The notes beneath the pieces were generated by a model. It saw nothing but the letters and a program-made list of their open reading frames with translations. It had not been told where the DNA came from and did not search any database. This document shows, piece after piece, positions 18,967-29,545 of a DNA stretch of 64,000 nucleotides. Source of the stretch: Anderseniella sp. Alg231-50 (GTDB taxonomy: Bacteria; Pseudomonadota; Alphaproteobacteria; Rhizobiales; Aestuariivirgaceae); contig NZ_LT703003.1 of NCBI RefSeq assembly GCF_900149695.1, positions 372,001-436,000 of the forward strand. The letters are read 5' to 3'. A program made the position numbers and the translations under genes. Position 1 is the first letter of the stretch, and each line of letters starts with the position of its first letter.

Positions 18967-19099
18967 GGACAAGTCGCGTGCTGGCAAAGGAAGTATTGCG
19001 GCAAGGGTCTTGCCTGTGATGCAGGTGCATGGCACACCCGGAGCAGTTGCAGGTAATTTCATCCCATCAATTCATACGACACTCATCGAAGGCATGCTT

Positions 19100-20014
19100 A
19101 TGGTCAGGACCCAACCGGCATTCATGGATGGTAAACTCGACCGTTTGTCCGGCCACCGCAGCGAACCGGGATGGTATTCGGAAAAACTCAATGCGCCGGA
19201 CACCAGGATCGCCGTGTTCACCGCTGACAAGCTGATGGTTCATGCCGGGCCCGCAGGCAGCGGTGGCATGCAATGGCACTCGAGCGAACAGCTGCCCGTG
19301 CTGGTGCAAGGCACCGAACCGGTATTTTTGGGCATCGACACCGAGGGCGTCAACCATTTCGCGGCTCAAGCAGCCGACAACGAACTTGAACCGGCAGACG
19401 GCATGATCGCGCTCGACCTGAGATCCATTGCGCTGCAGGGACTGGTCAGCGATGACAATCTCGGACTGGCAGCACAGGCGCGCGCCTTGCTGCAATGGCA
19501 TGTGCGTCACCGGTTCTGTTCAAATTGCGGCGCGTCGACCCGCCCGGACGATGCCGGATACAAGCGGGTGTGTGACACCTGTTCAGGAGAGCATTTTCCG
19601 CGTACCGACCCGGTTGCGATTATCGCCATAACCCGGGGACAATCCATGCTGCTTGGCCGTTCGGCGCGGTTTGCCAGCGGCATGTATTCAACACTGGCCG
19701 GTTTTGTGGAACCCGGCGAGACGGCAGAGGATGCGGCGCGGCGCGAGGTGTTCGAGGAATCCGGCATCCGGGTCGGCGAGGTACGCTACGTCATGAGCCA
19801 GCCATGGCCGTTTCCGGCAAACCTGATGCTGGGCATGGCCGGCGAGGCGACCAGCGAGGAGATCACCATCGATCCCGACGAACTTGATGATGCGCGCTGG
19901 TTCAGCTTCGACGAGATCAACGCCATGGGCAATGGCAGTCACCCCGACGGTCTGCAACTGCCGCCGGATATTTCCATTGCCCATCACCTGATCAGGCAGA
20001 TCATGGACGGTTAG
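19100..20014 (+). CDS. nudC: NAD(+) diphosphatase / NAD-decapping Nudix hydrolase
   Basis: Zinc-containing Nudix hydrolase that cleaves NAD(H) to NMN(H) and AMP and can remove NAD caps from RNA. Visible are the zinc ribbon FCSNCGASTRP...RVCDTC, the Nudix box GFVEPGETAEDAARREVFEE, and the NudC-specific SQPWPFPANLM. The frame is open from 18959, but that region holds the SRP promoter. ATG at 19100 with GAAGG seven bases upstream fits the family N-terminus best; 19094 and 19019 are alternatives. The 3' end faces pheA with 34 bp between. Confidence 0.93.
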   Translation: MVRTQPAFMDGKLDRLSGHRSEPGWYSEKLNAPDTRIAVFTADKLMVHAGPAGSGGMQWHSSEQLPVLVQGTEPVFLGIDTEGVNHFAAQAADNELEPADGMIALDLRSIALQGLVSDDNLGLAAQARALLQWHVRHRFCSNCGASTRPDDAGYKRVCDTCSGEHFPRTDPVAIIAITRGQSMLLGRSARFASGMYSTLAGFVEPGETAEDAARREVFEESGIRVGEVRYVMSQPWPFPANLMLGMAGEATSEEITIDPDELDDARWFSFDEINAMGNGSHPDGLQLPPDISIAHHLIRQIMDG

Positions 20015-20048
20015 CGCCTTTTCCACCCGAACAGACCTTAGAGCCTGG

Positions 20049-20927
20049 TTACGCGGTGGTGTCCATTGCCTCGCGACGTTTGGCCAGTTCCAGACGGTGC
20101 GGCGAGCTCTTGTACACGCCCAGCACACGCAGCGACTTGGTGAAGAAATCCAGCTCTTCAAGGGCCAGGCGAACTGGCCTGTTCTGCGGATGCCCCTCGA
20201 TGTCGGCGTAGAACTGGGCCACATTGAACGACCCGTCCACGTAGGATTCCAGCTTGATCATGTTGACACCGTTGGTGGCAAACCCGCCCATGGCCTTGTA
20301 CAGGGCAGCCGGCACGTTGCGTACCGTGAAAATGAACGACGTGATCACCGGCGCATCTTCAGGTGCGGCATCATCGGGTTCCGCCGACAGAATGACAAAC
20401 CGGGTCGTGTTGTGTTCCTCGTCCTCTATATCGGCATGCATGACTTCAAGACCATAGATCTCCGCCGCTTTCTTTGAGGCAATCACGGCGGTTGAACGAT
20501 CTCCCGACTGGGCAAGCGCGGCGGCGGCTCCGGCAGTGTCCACGGCGGCTGCGGCCTCCAGCCCCATTTCTGCCGTCAACCGGCGGCACTGACCCAGTGC
20601 ATGGGTGTGTGAGGTAACCCGTTTCAGGTCTTCAGGCCTGGTGCCGGGCAGCACCAGCAACTGATGCCTGACCCGCAGGAAATGCTCGCCGGTGATGAAC
20701 AGGTCGGATGCCGGCATGAGATGGTGAATATCGGCCACCCGGCCTGCAACCGTGTTGTCGATCGGTATCATGGCCAGTTCCGCCTCACCGGTCGCCACTG
20801 CGGCAAATGCGTCTTCGAACGTCCGGCAGGCAAACGGTTCATGGTCCGGTCGCGCGTCAATGCACGCCTGGTGAGAGTTGGCTCCCGGTTCGCCCTGATA
20901 GGCAATCTTTCGGCTGTTGGCCGCCAT
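20049..20927 (-). CDS. pheA: Prephenate dehydratase
   Basis: 292 residues. Makes phenylpyruvate for phenylalanine synthesis. An N-terminal dehydratase domain (IAYQGEPGANSHQA, then PIDNTVAGRV, with NTTRFVIL as the catalytic T-R-F) is followed by an ACT domain (ITSFIFTVRNVPAALY, MIKLESYVDG) that should bind phenylalanine. There is no chorismate mutase domain. Divergent from the cytochrome c gene. I recall the rhizobial order cytochrome c - kdsB - pheA; kdsB is missing here. Confidence 0.95.
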   Translation of the reverse strand: MAANSRKIAYQGEPGANSHQACIDARPDHEPFACRTFEDAFAAVATGEAELAMIPIDNTVAGRVADIHHLMPASDLFITGEHFLRVRHQLLVLPGTRPEDLKRVTSHTHALGQCRRLTAEMGLEAAAAVDTAGAAAALAQSGDRSTAVIASKKAAEIYGLEVMHADIEDEEHNTTRFVILSAEPDDAAPEDAPVITSFIFTVRNVPAALYKAMGGFATNGVNMIKLESYVDGSFNVAQFYADIEGHPQNRPVRLALEELDFFTKSLRVLGVYKSSPHRLELAKRREAMDTTA

Positions 20928-21113
20928 GTCAAAAAACCTTCTTCGTCAATCTGTTCTGATGTGTTGCCGGACAACAGCGCGGCATATGGACACTTTGCGC
21001 CTTATAAGTATTGCGCGCGCGTATAGAAACAACTAGTTTCCGCGCGGAATTGGAAGGGGTAAAGTGACAGGGTGGCTGCATCCGTTGTCACACAAGATGG
21101 TTTGAGGGCTAGC

Positions 21114-21758
21114 ATGTTCGGAATGGACACAATGACTATCAACAAGATCGCCGGCGCCGGACTGGGTGCTGTGCTTCTTGTGATGGGACTGAATATCGTG
21201 GCAAACGGCGTTTATCATGCCGATACGCCGGAAAAAACGGCAATAGCCATCGAGATTCCTGAAGCTGAAGGGACCGGAAAGGCTGCTGAAGCCGAAGCTC
21301 CCAAGGTATCGCTCGCCAGCCTGCTGGCATCTGCCGATGCTGCAAAGGGCGAAAACGCATTCAAGGCATGCAAGGCCTGCCATACGGTTGAAGACGGCGG
21401 CAAGAACAAGGTCGGCCCTAACCTTTACGACATTGTCGATCATGCAATCGGCACTCGTGACGGGTTCAGCTATTCTGACGCTCTGAAGGAAAAGGCGTCG
21501 GAAAAATGGACATTTGACAACCTGAATGCCTTCCTCACCAAGCCAAAGGCATGGGCGCCCGGCACCAAAATGAGCTATGGCGGCATGAAGGGCGACGCCA
21601 AGCGGGCCAATCTGCTGGCCTATATGCGCACACTGTCTGCAAACCCTGCCGAGTTACCCGTGGACGCGGCAGCTTCAGCAGAACAGCCGAAAGCAGAAGA
21701 AGCTGCAACGGAACAAGCGACGGAGACGGCCCCTGCGGCAGAACAGCCGAAGGAGTAA
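21114..21758 (+). CDS. Membrane-anchored c-type cytochrome (CycM-like)
   Basis: 214 residues from ATG 21114, which has GAGGG upstream. One uncleaved N-terminal membrane helix (about 11-31) is followed by an acidic linker and a class I cytochrome domain. The heme motif CKACH lies at about residues 86-90, the axial Met is likely in GTKMSYGG (about 153), and an acidic Ala/Glu/Pro tail follows. Homologues pass electrons to cytochrome oxidase. A terminator follows. Confidence 0.9.
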   Translation: MFGMDTMTINKIAGAGLGAVLLVMGLNIVANGVYHADTPEKTAIAIEIPEAEGTGKAAEAEAPKVSLASLLASADAAKGENAFKACKACHTVEDGGKNKVGPNLYDIVDHAIGTRDGFSYSDALKEKASEKWTFDNLNAFLTKPKAWAPGTKMSYGGMKGDAKRANLLAYMRTLSANPAELPVDAAASAEQPKAEEAATEQATETAPAAEQPKE

Positions 21759-21809
21759 ACTGACCCTTTTGAGGGCTGTTGCGTTCACGAGATGATTACG
21801 AAGATTTCA

Positions 21810-21835
21810 CACCGGTAGCGTGCTGCCGGTGTTTT
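21810..21835 (+). terminator. Terminator after the cytochrome c gene
   Basis: CACCGGTAGC pairs with GCTGCCGGTG (one mismatch), followed by TTTTATTTT. Confidence 0.85.
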
Positions 21836-21917
21836 ATTTTGTGCGCGAAGCCCATAGACTTCACATATATGACGTAACGCTATTGTTTATGCATGTTGCC
21901 GTTCACAGGAGCCGACC

Positions 21918-23774
21918 TTGATAGATCGCAGAACCCTACTCCAACTTACCGCCGCTGCAGGCGCTGCAGGCCTTCCGTTTTCAGTGCAAACGACCGCCAG
22001 CGCGCAAGCAGACGAATGGCGCCACGGCCTTTCGCTGTTCGGTGACCTGAAATACCCCGCCGGTTTTGAGAAGTTCGACTATGTGAATGTAGACGCGCCC
22101 AAGGGCGGGCGGGCCAGACGGTTCTCTGTCGGCACATTTGACAGTCTCAACCCCTATACCTTCAAGGGCAATGCGACCAGTGTGATCGGGTTGACGATAG
22201 ACAACCTGATGGCATCATCACTTGACGAAGCCGGTTCGGAATACGGGCTGATCGCTGAAGCTGCAAAAATGCCGGATGATTTTTCTTCCGTGACATTCAA
22301 GCTGCGCGCGGAAGCGAAATTCCACGATGGATCACCGGTTACACCGGAAGATGTGATCTGGTCGATGACCGAGCTGAAAAAGGCGCACCCGGCGTACAAT
22401 TTCTATTACAAGAACGTGGTGTCCGGTGAAAAAACCGGGGACCGGGAAGTGATGTTCAAGTTTTCCGAAAGCGGAAATCGCGAACTGCCGCAGATCGTTG
22501 GCCAACTGCCGGTGCTGTCGAAAGCCTGGTGGACCGGCAAGAACGACAAGGGCGAAGCCCGCAATCTCGCGGAGACCACCCTGGAGGCACCGTTGGGCAA
22601 TGGCGCCTACAAGGTAGCCAGCGTGAAACCCGGACGATCCATTACACTGAAACGGGCAGATGATTACTGGGGCAAGGATCTGCCGGTCAATCGCGGACAG
22701 AACAATTTCGACGAGATTTTCACCATCTACTATCGCGACAGCACGGTGGCGCTGGAGGCGTTCAAGGGCGACGAGTATGACTTTCGGGTGGAGAACTCCT
22801 CGAAGGACTGGGCAACGGCCTATGATTTTCCGGCCGTGAAAAGAGGCGATGTGATCAAGGAAGAGATCACACTGCAGAATTCGCAGGGCATGCAGAGCTT
22901 CGCCATCAATACCCGGCGCGAAAAGTTTGCCGATGCACGGGTGCGCAAGGCACTTAACCTGGCGTTCGACTTTGAATGGGCCAATGAGAACCTGTTTTTT
23001 GGCCAGTATGTGCGCACCAACAGCTTCTTTTCGAATTCCGAACTGGCGGCAACGGGCAAGCCCGGAGATGCCGAACTGGCGATACTTGAGCCGCTGAAGG
23101 ACAAGCTGCCTCCTGAAGTGTTCACCACCGAGTACACCAATCCGGTCTATGGCTCACAGAAAAACAAGCGCAAGAACCTGCGTTCCGCTGCCAAGCTGCT
23201 GCAGGAAGCAGGCTGGAAAGTCGATGCCAAACGGGTGCTGCGCAATGCCAAGGGCGAAGCCTTTTCGATAGAGTTCCTGCTGGTGTCTCCGCTGTTTGAA
23301 CGCATCGTTTTGCCTTACGTGCAACAGCTGAAACTGCTGGGCATCCAGACCAGGGTGCGCACGGTCGACGACAGCCAGTACACAAGGCGCGTCCAGACCT
23401 TTGACTTCGACATAATCGTCGGCAGCTGGGGGCAATCGCTGTCACCCGGCAATGAACAGCGGGATTTCTGGGGTTCGGCGTCCGCCGAGCGCAATGGCAG
23501 CCGCAACATCGTCGGCATCAAGGACGAAGCCATTGACCAGTTGATCGACAAGGTGATTTTCGCCAAGGACAGGGAAGGACTCGTGGCAGCCACCAAGGCG
23601 CTGGACAGGGCCTTGTTATGGAACCATTTCGTCGTGCCCATGTGGCATATCCCGTATCAGCGTGTGGTCTACTGGAATCGTTTCGGCAAGCCGGATGTGC
23701 AACCGGATCATTCACTCGGCTTCCCCTCCATCTGGTGGTTCGACGAAGCAAAAGCAGCAAAGGTAAAAACCTGA
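21918..23774 (+). CDS. ABC peptide-binding protein, YejA-like, first copy
   Basis: Periplasmic solute-binding protein, family 5, 618 residues. The N-terminus MIDRRTLLQLTAAAGAAG looks like a twin-arginine signal. Family features include WRHGLSLFGDLKYP near the mature start, KFHDGSPVTPEDVIWS and the late WNHFVVPMWHIPYQRVVYWN. Start is TTG at 21918 with AGGAG six bases upstream. First gene of a six-gene operon with a second binding protein, yejB, yejE, yejF and ghrA. YejA relatives bind microcin C or oligopeptides; the Agrobacterium system is reported to take up murein peptides. The substrate here is inferred. Confidence 0.85.
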   Translation: MIDRRTLLQLTAAAGAAGLPFSVQTTASAQADEWRHGLSLFGDLKYPAGFEKFDYVNVDAPKGGRARRFSVGTFDSLNPYTFKGNATSVIGLTIDNLMASSLDEAGSEYGLIAEAAKMPDDFSSVTFKLRAEAKFHDGSPVTPEDVIWSMTELKKAHPAYNFYYKNVVSGEKTGDREVMFKFSESGNRELPQIVGQLPVLSKAWWTGKNDKGEARNLAETTLEAPLGNGAYKVASVKPGRSITLKRADDYWGKDLPVNRGQNNFDEIFTIYYRDSTVALEAFKGDEYDFRVENSSKDWATAYDFPAVKRGDVIKEEITLQNSQGMQSFAINTRREKFADARVRKALNLAFDFEWANENLFFGQYVRTNSFFSNSELAATGKPGDAELAILEPLKDKLPPEVFTTEYTNPVYGSQKNKRKNLRSAAKLLQEAGWKVDAKRVLRNAKGEAFSIEFLLVSPLFERIVLPYVQQLKLLGIQTRVRTVDDSQYTRRVQTFDFDIIVGSWGQSLSPGNEQRDFWGSASAERNGSRNIVGIKDEAIDQLIDKVIFAKDREGLVAATKALDRALLWNHFVVPMWHIPYQRVVYWNRFGKPDVQPDHSLGFPSIWWFDEAKAAKVKT

Positions 23775-25588
23775 TGCGGGCGGTGTTCGCAGGCGCGCTG
23801 GGGGTGTTGCTGGCAACCGGTGGCGCACTGGCGGAGCCCCGCCACGGCATATCGGCCTTTGGCGAACTGGCCCTGTCTGAAGACTTTGACCGGCTTCCCT
23901 ATGTCAACCCGGACGCGCCGAAGGGCGGGCGGATCACAACGCTGGGCACGGCAGGCCGCATCACATTCGACAGCCTGAACGGCTTTATCCTGAAAGGCGT
24001 TGCGGCGCAGGAACTGACATTGCTGTTCGATACACTCATGGTGCGCAATCAAAACGAACCGGATGCGGTATATTCGCTGGTTGCGAAAACGGCAGATGTC
24101 GCAGCAGACCGGATGAGCGTCACCTTCGTGCTGGACGAGGCTGCCGCCTTTTCCGACGGATCAAAACTGACCGCGGATGATGTATGTGCCACTTTCGGCC
24201 TGCTGAAAGACAAGGGCCACCCCAGTTACCAGATATCGCTGGGCGATGTGGAGAGCTGCACGGTCGATGGCGCCAACCAGGCAACCTACAAGTTCAAGGG
24301 CTCCAATGTTCGTGACCTGCCGGCAACTGTCGCCGTGCTGCCGGTTTTCTCCAAGGCGTTCTATGAGGCCAACGAGTTCGACAAGACCACACTGGCCCCG
24401 CCACTGGGGTCCGGGCCCTACAAGGTAAAGCAACTCAAGCAGGGCCAGTTCATCACCTATGAACGCAGGCAGGACTACTGGGCCAAGGACAAGCCGGTCA
24501 ATCGCGGACGATATAATTTCGATGAGATAAAATTGCTGTATTTCCGTGACCGGACGGCAGAACTGGAAGCGATCAAGGCAGGCAATCTGGACCTGCGCGA
24601 GGAGTTCACTTCAAAAAGCTGGGCGACCGAGTACGACATTCCGGCGGTGAAAGAAGGCCGTCTGATCAAGGAAACCCTGCCGGATGCGCGGGCGTCGGGT
24701 GCACAAGGCTTCTTCCTGAACATGCGGCGCGACAAGTTCGCCGACATTCGGGTGCGCAAGGCGCTGGACATGGCGTTTGATTTTGAATGGACCAACAAGA
24801 ACCTGTTCTTCGATGCCTACAAGCGCACCGGCTCATTCTTTGAAAATTCAGTTTTGCGCGCCTCCGACAAACCAACGACTGAGGAACTGGCTCTGCTGCA
24901 ACCGCTGAAAGACTTGCTGCCGGCTGCCACGTTTGACGCCGTCTACGAGCCACCGGTCAGCAACGGATCCGGCCAGGATCGGAAAATGCTGCGCAAGGCC
25001 GCCGACCTGTTGGGCGAAGCCGGGTGGGAGGTCAGGAACGGTACCCGGGTCAACGCCGAAGGCAAACCGCTGACGGTGGAGTTCCTGATTTTCGCCCCAA
25101 CATTCGAACGCATCATCGGGCCTTATGTACGCAACCTCAAATTGCTGGGCATTGATGCGTCGATCCGTCAGGTGGAAGCCGCCCAGTATCAGGAAAGATT
25201 GAAGAATTTTGATTTTGATGTCGCCGTGCAGCGGTTTTCAATGCCCGAAACACCTGGTGTCGAGTTGAAGGCGTTTTTTGGATCAGCCAACGCAGAAACA
25301 CCGGGCAGCTTCAATCTTGCCGGGATCAAGAACAAGGCCGTGGATACGCTGATAGAAAAGATCATGCAGGCTGAGGACCGGAAATCGCTGACGGTTGCCG
25401 CAAAGACGCTGGACCGGGTGTTGCGGGCAGAACAGTTCTGGGTGCCGCAATGGTACAAGGGTGCACATACGCTGGCGTACTGGAACATATTCGGAAAACC
25501 GGAGACCAAACCGCGCTTCGCCAGGGCCGTATTCGACACATGGTGGATTGATGGCGCCAGGGCCGCTAGTGTGAAACGCGGTCCATAG
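23774..25588 (+). CDS. ABC peptide-binding protein, YejA-like, second copy
   Basis: Paralogue of the preceding gene, 604 residues, overlapping its stop codon by one base (TGATG). It carries a Sec-type signal peptide (RAVFAGALGVLLATGGALAEP) where the first copy has a twin-arginine-like one. Shared words include RHGISAFGELALSEDFDRLP at the mature start, FHDGS/FSDGSKLTADDV, and YNFDEIKLLYFRD. Differences in signal type and sequence suggest the two receptors are not redundant. The frame also reads open upstream to 23618, but that part is the end of the first copy in another frame. Confidence 0.85.
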   Translation: MRAVFAGALGVLLATGGALAEPRHGISAFGELALSEDFDRLPYVNPDAPKGGRITTLGTAGRITFDSLNGFILKGVAAQELTLLFDTLMVRNQNEPDAVYSLVAKTADVAADRMSVTFVLDEAAAFSDGSKLTADDVCATFGLLKDKGHPSYQISLGDVESCTVDGANQATYKFKGSNVRDLPATVAVLPVFSKAFYEANEFDKTTLAPPLGSGPYKVKQLKQGQFITYERRQDYWAKDKPVNRGRYNFDEIKLLYFRDRTAELEAIKAGNLDLREEFTSKSWATEYDIPAVKEGRLIKETLPDARASGAQGFFLNMRRDKFADIRVRKALDMAFDFEWTNKNLFFDAYKRTGSFFENSVLRASDKPTTEELALLQPLKDLLPAATFDAVYEPPVSNGSGQDRKMLRKAADLLGEAGWEVRNGTRVNAEGKPLTVEFLIFAPTFERIIGPYVRNLKLLGIDASIRQVEAAQYQERLKNFDFDVAVQRFSMPETPGVELKAFFGSANAETPGSFNLAGIKNKAVDTLIEKIMQAEDRKSLTVAAKTLDRVLRAEQFWVPQWYKGAHTLAYWNIFGKPETKPRFARAVFDTWWIDGARAASVKRGP

Positions 25589-25645
25589 AGCGAATCACAA
25601 AAGCCTGCCTTAAACAGAAAAACCGAAACCAGACCGGAAAAATGC

Positions 25646-26761
25646 ATGGGCGCATATATCGCCAAACGACTGTTGCTGATGATCCCGACACTGTTCGGGA
25701 TAATGCTGATCTCGTTTGCCATCATCCAGTTCGCACCCGGCGGCCCGGTTGAGCGGGTACTCGCGCAACTGGCAGGCACCGATGTCGGCGCAACCGCGCG
25801 CATCGGCGGCGGCACCGGTGGCGGCGAAGTCGGCGGCGGCCAGGCGCCGGGTGGCGCTGGTGGCAGCGAAGGCAGCTTCAAATATCGCGGCGCGCAGGGT
25901 CTTGATCCGGAATTCATCAAGAAACTGGAAGAGCAGTTCGGGTTTGACAAGCCGGCCCATGAACGCTTTTTCATCATGCTCAAGAACTACGCGACGTTCG
26001 ATTTCGGGCAGAGCTACTTCCGCGATGTGCCGGTATTGCAGCTGATCAAGGAAAAACTGCCGGTTTCGATCTCGCTGGGACTGTGGCTGACCTTTGTGTC
26101 CTATGCGATTTCAATTCCGCTGGGCGTGGCAAAAGCGGTGCACGACGGTTCAAAATTCGATGTCTGGACGTCGGCCGTCATTATCGTGGGCTATGCCATA
26201 CCATCGTTCCTGTTCGCCATCCTGCTTGTCGTGCTGTTTGCCGGCGGCTCGTTCTGGAACATCTTCCCGCTTCGAGGGCTGGTGTCGGACAATTTTGCCG
26301 ATCTCAGCTGGTGGGAGAAGGTGCTGGACTATGCCTGGCACCTGGTGCTGCCGCTGACCGCACTGGCGGTATCCTCGTTTGCCACCATGACGCTGTTGAC
26401 GAAAAACTCGTTCCTGGACGAAATCAAGAAGCAGTATGTCACCACGGCACGGGCCAAGGGGCTGACCGAGAAGCGCGTGCTGTACGGCCATGTTTTCCGC
26501 AATGCCATGCTGATCGTGATTGCCGGTTTTCCCGGCGCGTTTATCTCCGCCTTCTTCGCCGGTTCGCTGCTGATCGAACAGATTTTCTCCCTGGACGGGC
26601 TTGGGCTGCTCGGCTTTGAGGCCGCGGTTAACCGCGACTATCCGGTGGTGTTTGCCACCTTGTACATTTTCTCCCTGCTCGGGTTGTTCATGAACCTGGT
26701 GACGGACCTGATCTACACCTGGATCGACCCGCGCATCGACTTTGAATCACGGCAGGTGTGA
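25646..26761 (+). CDS. yejB: ABC peptide transporter permease YejB
   Basis: 371 residues. Binding-protein-dependent permease with the family N-terminus [20 protein letters not shown], about six membrane helices, and the EAA-type loop [21 protein letters not shown] glycine-rich periplasmic insert (about residues 52-73) lies between helix 1 and the [13 protein letters not shown] segment; I recall this for other alphaproteobacterial YejB. 57 bp after the second binding protein and 2 bp before yejE. Confidence 0.92.
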   Translation: MGAYIAKRLLLMIPTLFGIMLISFAIIQFAPGGPVERVLAQLAGTDVGATARIGGGTGGGEVGGGQAPGGAGGSEGSFKYRGAQGLDPEFIKKLEEQFGFDKPAHERFFIMLKNYATFDFGQSYFRDVPVLQLIKEKLPVSISLGLWLTFVSYAISIPLGVAKAVHDGSKFDVWTSAVIIVGYAIPSFLFAILLVVLFAGGSFWNIFPLRGLVSDNFADLSWWEKVLDYAWHLVLPLTALAVSSFATMTLLTKNSFLDEIKKQYVTTARAKGLTEKRVLYGHVFRNAMLIVIAGFPGAFISAFFAGSLLIEQIFSLDGLGLLGFEAAVNRDYPVVFATLYIFSLLGLFMNLVTDLIYTWIDPRIDFESRQV

Positions 26762-26763
26762 TC

Positions 26764-27909
26764 ATGGACGCCACCACCACAGTCGATCAGGTCGAACTGA
26801 AGCCGCAAAAACCGTCGCGGCTGTCCGGCATCAATCAGCGTCGGCTGGCCCTGTTCAAGGCGAACAAGCGCGGGTTCTGGTCATTCTGGATATTCCTGTT
26901 TCTGTTTCTTGCATCGCTGTGTGCAGAGTTCATCGCCAACGACCGGCCGATTATTGCAAGTTACAAGGGCGAGATACTGATGCCCGTGTTTGCCGATTAT
27001 CCGGAGTCCAAGTTCGGCGGGTTTCTTGCTCGAACCGATTTCCGCGACCCGTTCATCCAGGAAGAGGTCAACGGCAGCGGCTGGATGATCTGGCCGCCGA
27101 TCCGCTACAGCTATCAAACGGTCAACAATGAACTGCCCAGCCCCGCCCCGTCACCACCGGCCATATCATTGGCGAAAGACAAAGCCTGTGCACGCTATGA
27201 CAACGGCGTTGATGACATAAACTGCGTCTTCGGCAACATGAACTGGCTGGGCACCGATGATCAGGGCCGCGATGTTATCGCCAGGCTGATTTACGGCTTC
27301 CGCATATCGGTCCTGTTCGGGCTCATCCTCACCGTCTTGTCGTCGATCGTCGGAGTGGCGGCAGGTGCGGTCCAGGGCTATTTCGGCGGCTGGACGGACT
27401 TGCTGTTCCAGCGCTTTATCGAGATCTGGACATCCATCCCCACGCTGTACCTGCTGATCATCCTGGCGGCATTCCTGACACCCAATTTCTGGCTGCTGCT
27501 CGGCATCATGCTGCTGTTTTCCTGGACTGCCCTTGTCGGGGTGGTGCGGGCAGAATTCCTGCGCGGGCGAAATTTCGAATATGTCAGGGCCGCACGTGCG
27601 CTCGGTCTCACCGACCGCAAGATCATGTTCAAGCATCTGTTGCCGAACGCAATGGTGGCCACCGTTACATTCATGCCTTTCATCCTGTCGGGCTCCGTTA
27701 CCACCCTGACCGCGCTTGATTTCCTCGGCTTTGGACTGCCGCCCGGATCCGCCTCGCTGGGCGAGCTCCTGGCCCAGGGCAAGGCCAACCTGCAGGCGCC
27801 CTGGCTGGGCCTGACCGGATTTGCAGTCGTGTCCATCATGCTGTCGCTGCTGGTGTTTATCGGTGAAGGTGTACGTGATGCGTTTGATCCGAGGAAGACG
27901 TTCTCATGA
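26764..27909 (+). CDS. yejE: ABC peptide transporter permease YejE
   Basis: 381 residues. Second permease, with an N-terminal helix, a long periplasmic loop and a C-terminal transmembrane domain with the EAA-type loop YVRAARALGLTDRKIMFKHL. Motifs such as LGTDDQGRDVIARLIYGFR are typical of the YejE/DppC group. The ATG at 26764 lies 2 bp after the yejB stop. The end overlaps the yejF start as ATGA. Confidence 0.92.
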   Translation: MDATTTVDQVELKPQKPSRLSGINQRRLALFKANKRGFWSFWIFLFLFLASLCAEFIANDRPIIASYKGEILMPVFADYPESKFGGFLARTDFRDPFIQEEVNGSGWMIWPPIRYSYQTVNNELPSPAPSPPAISLAKDKACARYDNGVDDINCVFGNMNWLGTDDQGRDVIARLIYGFRISVLFGLILTVLSSIVGVAAGAVQGYFGGWTDLLFQRFIEIWTSIPTLYLLIILAAFLTPNFWLLLGIMLLFSWTALVGVVRAEFLRGRNFEYVRAARALGLTDRKIMFKHLLPNAMVATVTFMPFILSGSVTTLTALDFLGFGLPPGSASLGELLAQGKANLQAPWLGLTGFAVVSIMLSLLVFIGEGVRDAFDPRKTFS

Positions 27910-29543
27910 GCACCGACAACAACGTGCTGCTGAGCGTGAAAGACCTGGCAGTGGACTTCCGGCAGGGCGAAACCGTGACCCATGCCGTCAACGGCGTGTC
28001 GTTCGAGGTCAAACGCGGCGAGACACTGGCCCTGGTGGGTGAGTCCGGATCCGGCAAGTCCGTCACCGCGCTGTCCGTCCTCAAGCTGCTTCCCTACCCC
28101 GCAGCTCATCATCCGTCCGGTTCCGTCCTGTTCAAGGGCGAAGAGTTGCTGGACAGTGACGAGAGCGACCTGCGCCGGGTGCGCGGCAACGACATCACCA
28201 TGATCTTCCAGGAGCCGATGACGTCGCTTAATCCGCTGCATACGATCGAGCGGCAGATCGGCGAAATTCTGGAAGTCCATCAGGGCATGGGGGAAACCCA
28301 GGCCCGCGAGCGCACGCTGGAACTTCTGGCAAAGGTCGGTATCCGCGATGCCGAGAGTCGGCTTGGCGCCTACCCGCACCAGTTGTCAGGCGGCCAGCGC
28401 CAGCGCGTGATGATTGCCATGGCACTGGCCAACAATCCTGAACTGCTGATTGCCGACGAGCCGACCACGGCGCTTGATGTGACTGTGCAGGCGCAGATCC
28501 TTGAATTGTTGCGTGACCTGCAGAAGGAGTTCGGCATGGCGATCGTGCTGATCACCCACGATCTCGGCATTGTGCGCAATGTGTCAGACCATGTGTGCGT
28601 CATGCAGCAGGGCAAAATCGTCGAAGCCGGGCCCACCGGGACACTGTTCGCCAAGCCGAAAAACGCCTACACAAAAATGCTTCTGGAAGCTGAACCAAAG
28701 GGCAAACCCCCGCAGGCGGATGCTTCTGCATCGGTTGTGGTCGAAACCACGGACCTGAAGGTCTGGTTCCCCATCAAGCGCGGGTTTTTCCGCCGCACCG
28801 TGGGTCACGTCAAGGCCTGCAACCATGTCTCCGTCACCGTGCGTGCAGGCCAGACGCTGGGTGTGGTCGGCGAGTCCGGATCAGGCAAGACAACACTGGG
28901 TCTGGCACTTCTCAGGCTGATCAGTTCGGAAGGCCAGATCGTCTACATGGGCGACCGGATCGATGACAAGACCGAGAAGGACATGCGCCCGCTGCGCAGA
29001 GACATGCAGGTGGTGTTTCAGGACCCCTACGGCTCCCTGTCACCACGCATGTCGATACGCCAGATCGTCGAGGAGGGACTGCTGATCCAGCAACCCGAAC
29101 TAAGCTATGATCAACGCACCGAGCGGATTGCGAAAGTGCTGGAAGAGGTCGCCGTCCCCGCTGCCGCAATGGATCGCTATCCACATGAGTTTTCCGGCGG
29201 CCAGCGCCAGCGCATTGCCATTGCGCGCGCCATGGTGCTGGAACCGAAGTTTGTCATGCTGGACGAGCCGACCAGCGCGCTGGACATGTCGGTGCAGGCA
29301 CAGATCGTCGACCTTTTGCGCAAGCTTCAGAAAGATCATGACCTTGCCTACCTGTTTATCAGCCACGACCTGAAGGTGGTGCGTGCGCTGGCCAATGACG
29401 TGGTTGTCATGCGCAACGGACTGGTGGTGGAACAAGGTCCGGCACAACAGATTTTCGACAAGCCTGAAACCGACTACACACGGGCTCTGCTTGCGGCCGC
29501 ATTCGATCTGAAAACCGAACATGGCGTGGAGATTGCACAGTAG
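27906..29543 (+). CDS. yejF: ABC peptide transporter ATPase YejF (two ATPase domains)
   Basis: 545 residues with two complete ABC domains: Walker A GESGSGKS (about 40) and GESGSGKTT (about 323), signatures LSGGQRQR and FSGGQRQR, and Walker [13 protein letters not shown] and [12 protein letters not shown]. Each half ends with the oligopeptide-transporter segment (Y-T-K/R-x-LL). Overlaps yejE by four bases and precedes ghrA by two. Confidence 0.94.
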   Translation: MSTDNNVLLSVKDLAVDFRQGETVTHAVNGVSFEVKRGETLALVGESGSGKSVTALSVLKLLPYPAAHHPSGSVLFKGEELLDSDESDLRRVRGNDITMIFQEPMTSLNPLHTIERQIGEILEVHQGMGETQARERTLELLAKVGIRDAESRLGAYPHQLSGGQRQRVMIAMALANNPELLIADEPTTALDVTVQAQILELLRDLQKEFGMAIVLITHDLGIVRNVSDHVCVMQQGKIVEAGPTGTLFAKPKNAYTKMLLEAEPKGKPPQADASASVVVETTDLKVWFPIKRGFFRRTVGHVKACNHVSVTVRAGQTLGVVGESGSGKTTLGLALLRLISSEGQIVYMGDRIDDKTEKDMRPLRRDMQVVFQDPYGSLSPRMSIRQIVEEGLLIQQPELSYDQRTERIAKVLEEVAVPAAAMDRYPHEFSGGQRQRIAIARAMVLEPKFVMLDEPTSALDMSVQAQIVDLLRKLQKDHDLAYLFISHDLKVVRALANDVVVMRNGLVVEQGPAQQIFDKPETDYTRALLAAAFDLKTEHGVEIAQ

Positions 29544-29545
29544 GC

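Noticed and set aside
25189-25983. A 264-codon minus-strand frame across the end of the second YejA-like gene and the start of yejB
   Set aside because: Antisense to conserved genes; the proline-rich stretch is the reverse of the glycine-rich insert of YejB.
27378-28379. A 333-codon open frame on the minus strand opposite yejE and yejF
   Set aside because: Both plus-strand genes have full family motifs, and the antisense frame has none.
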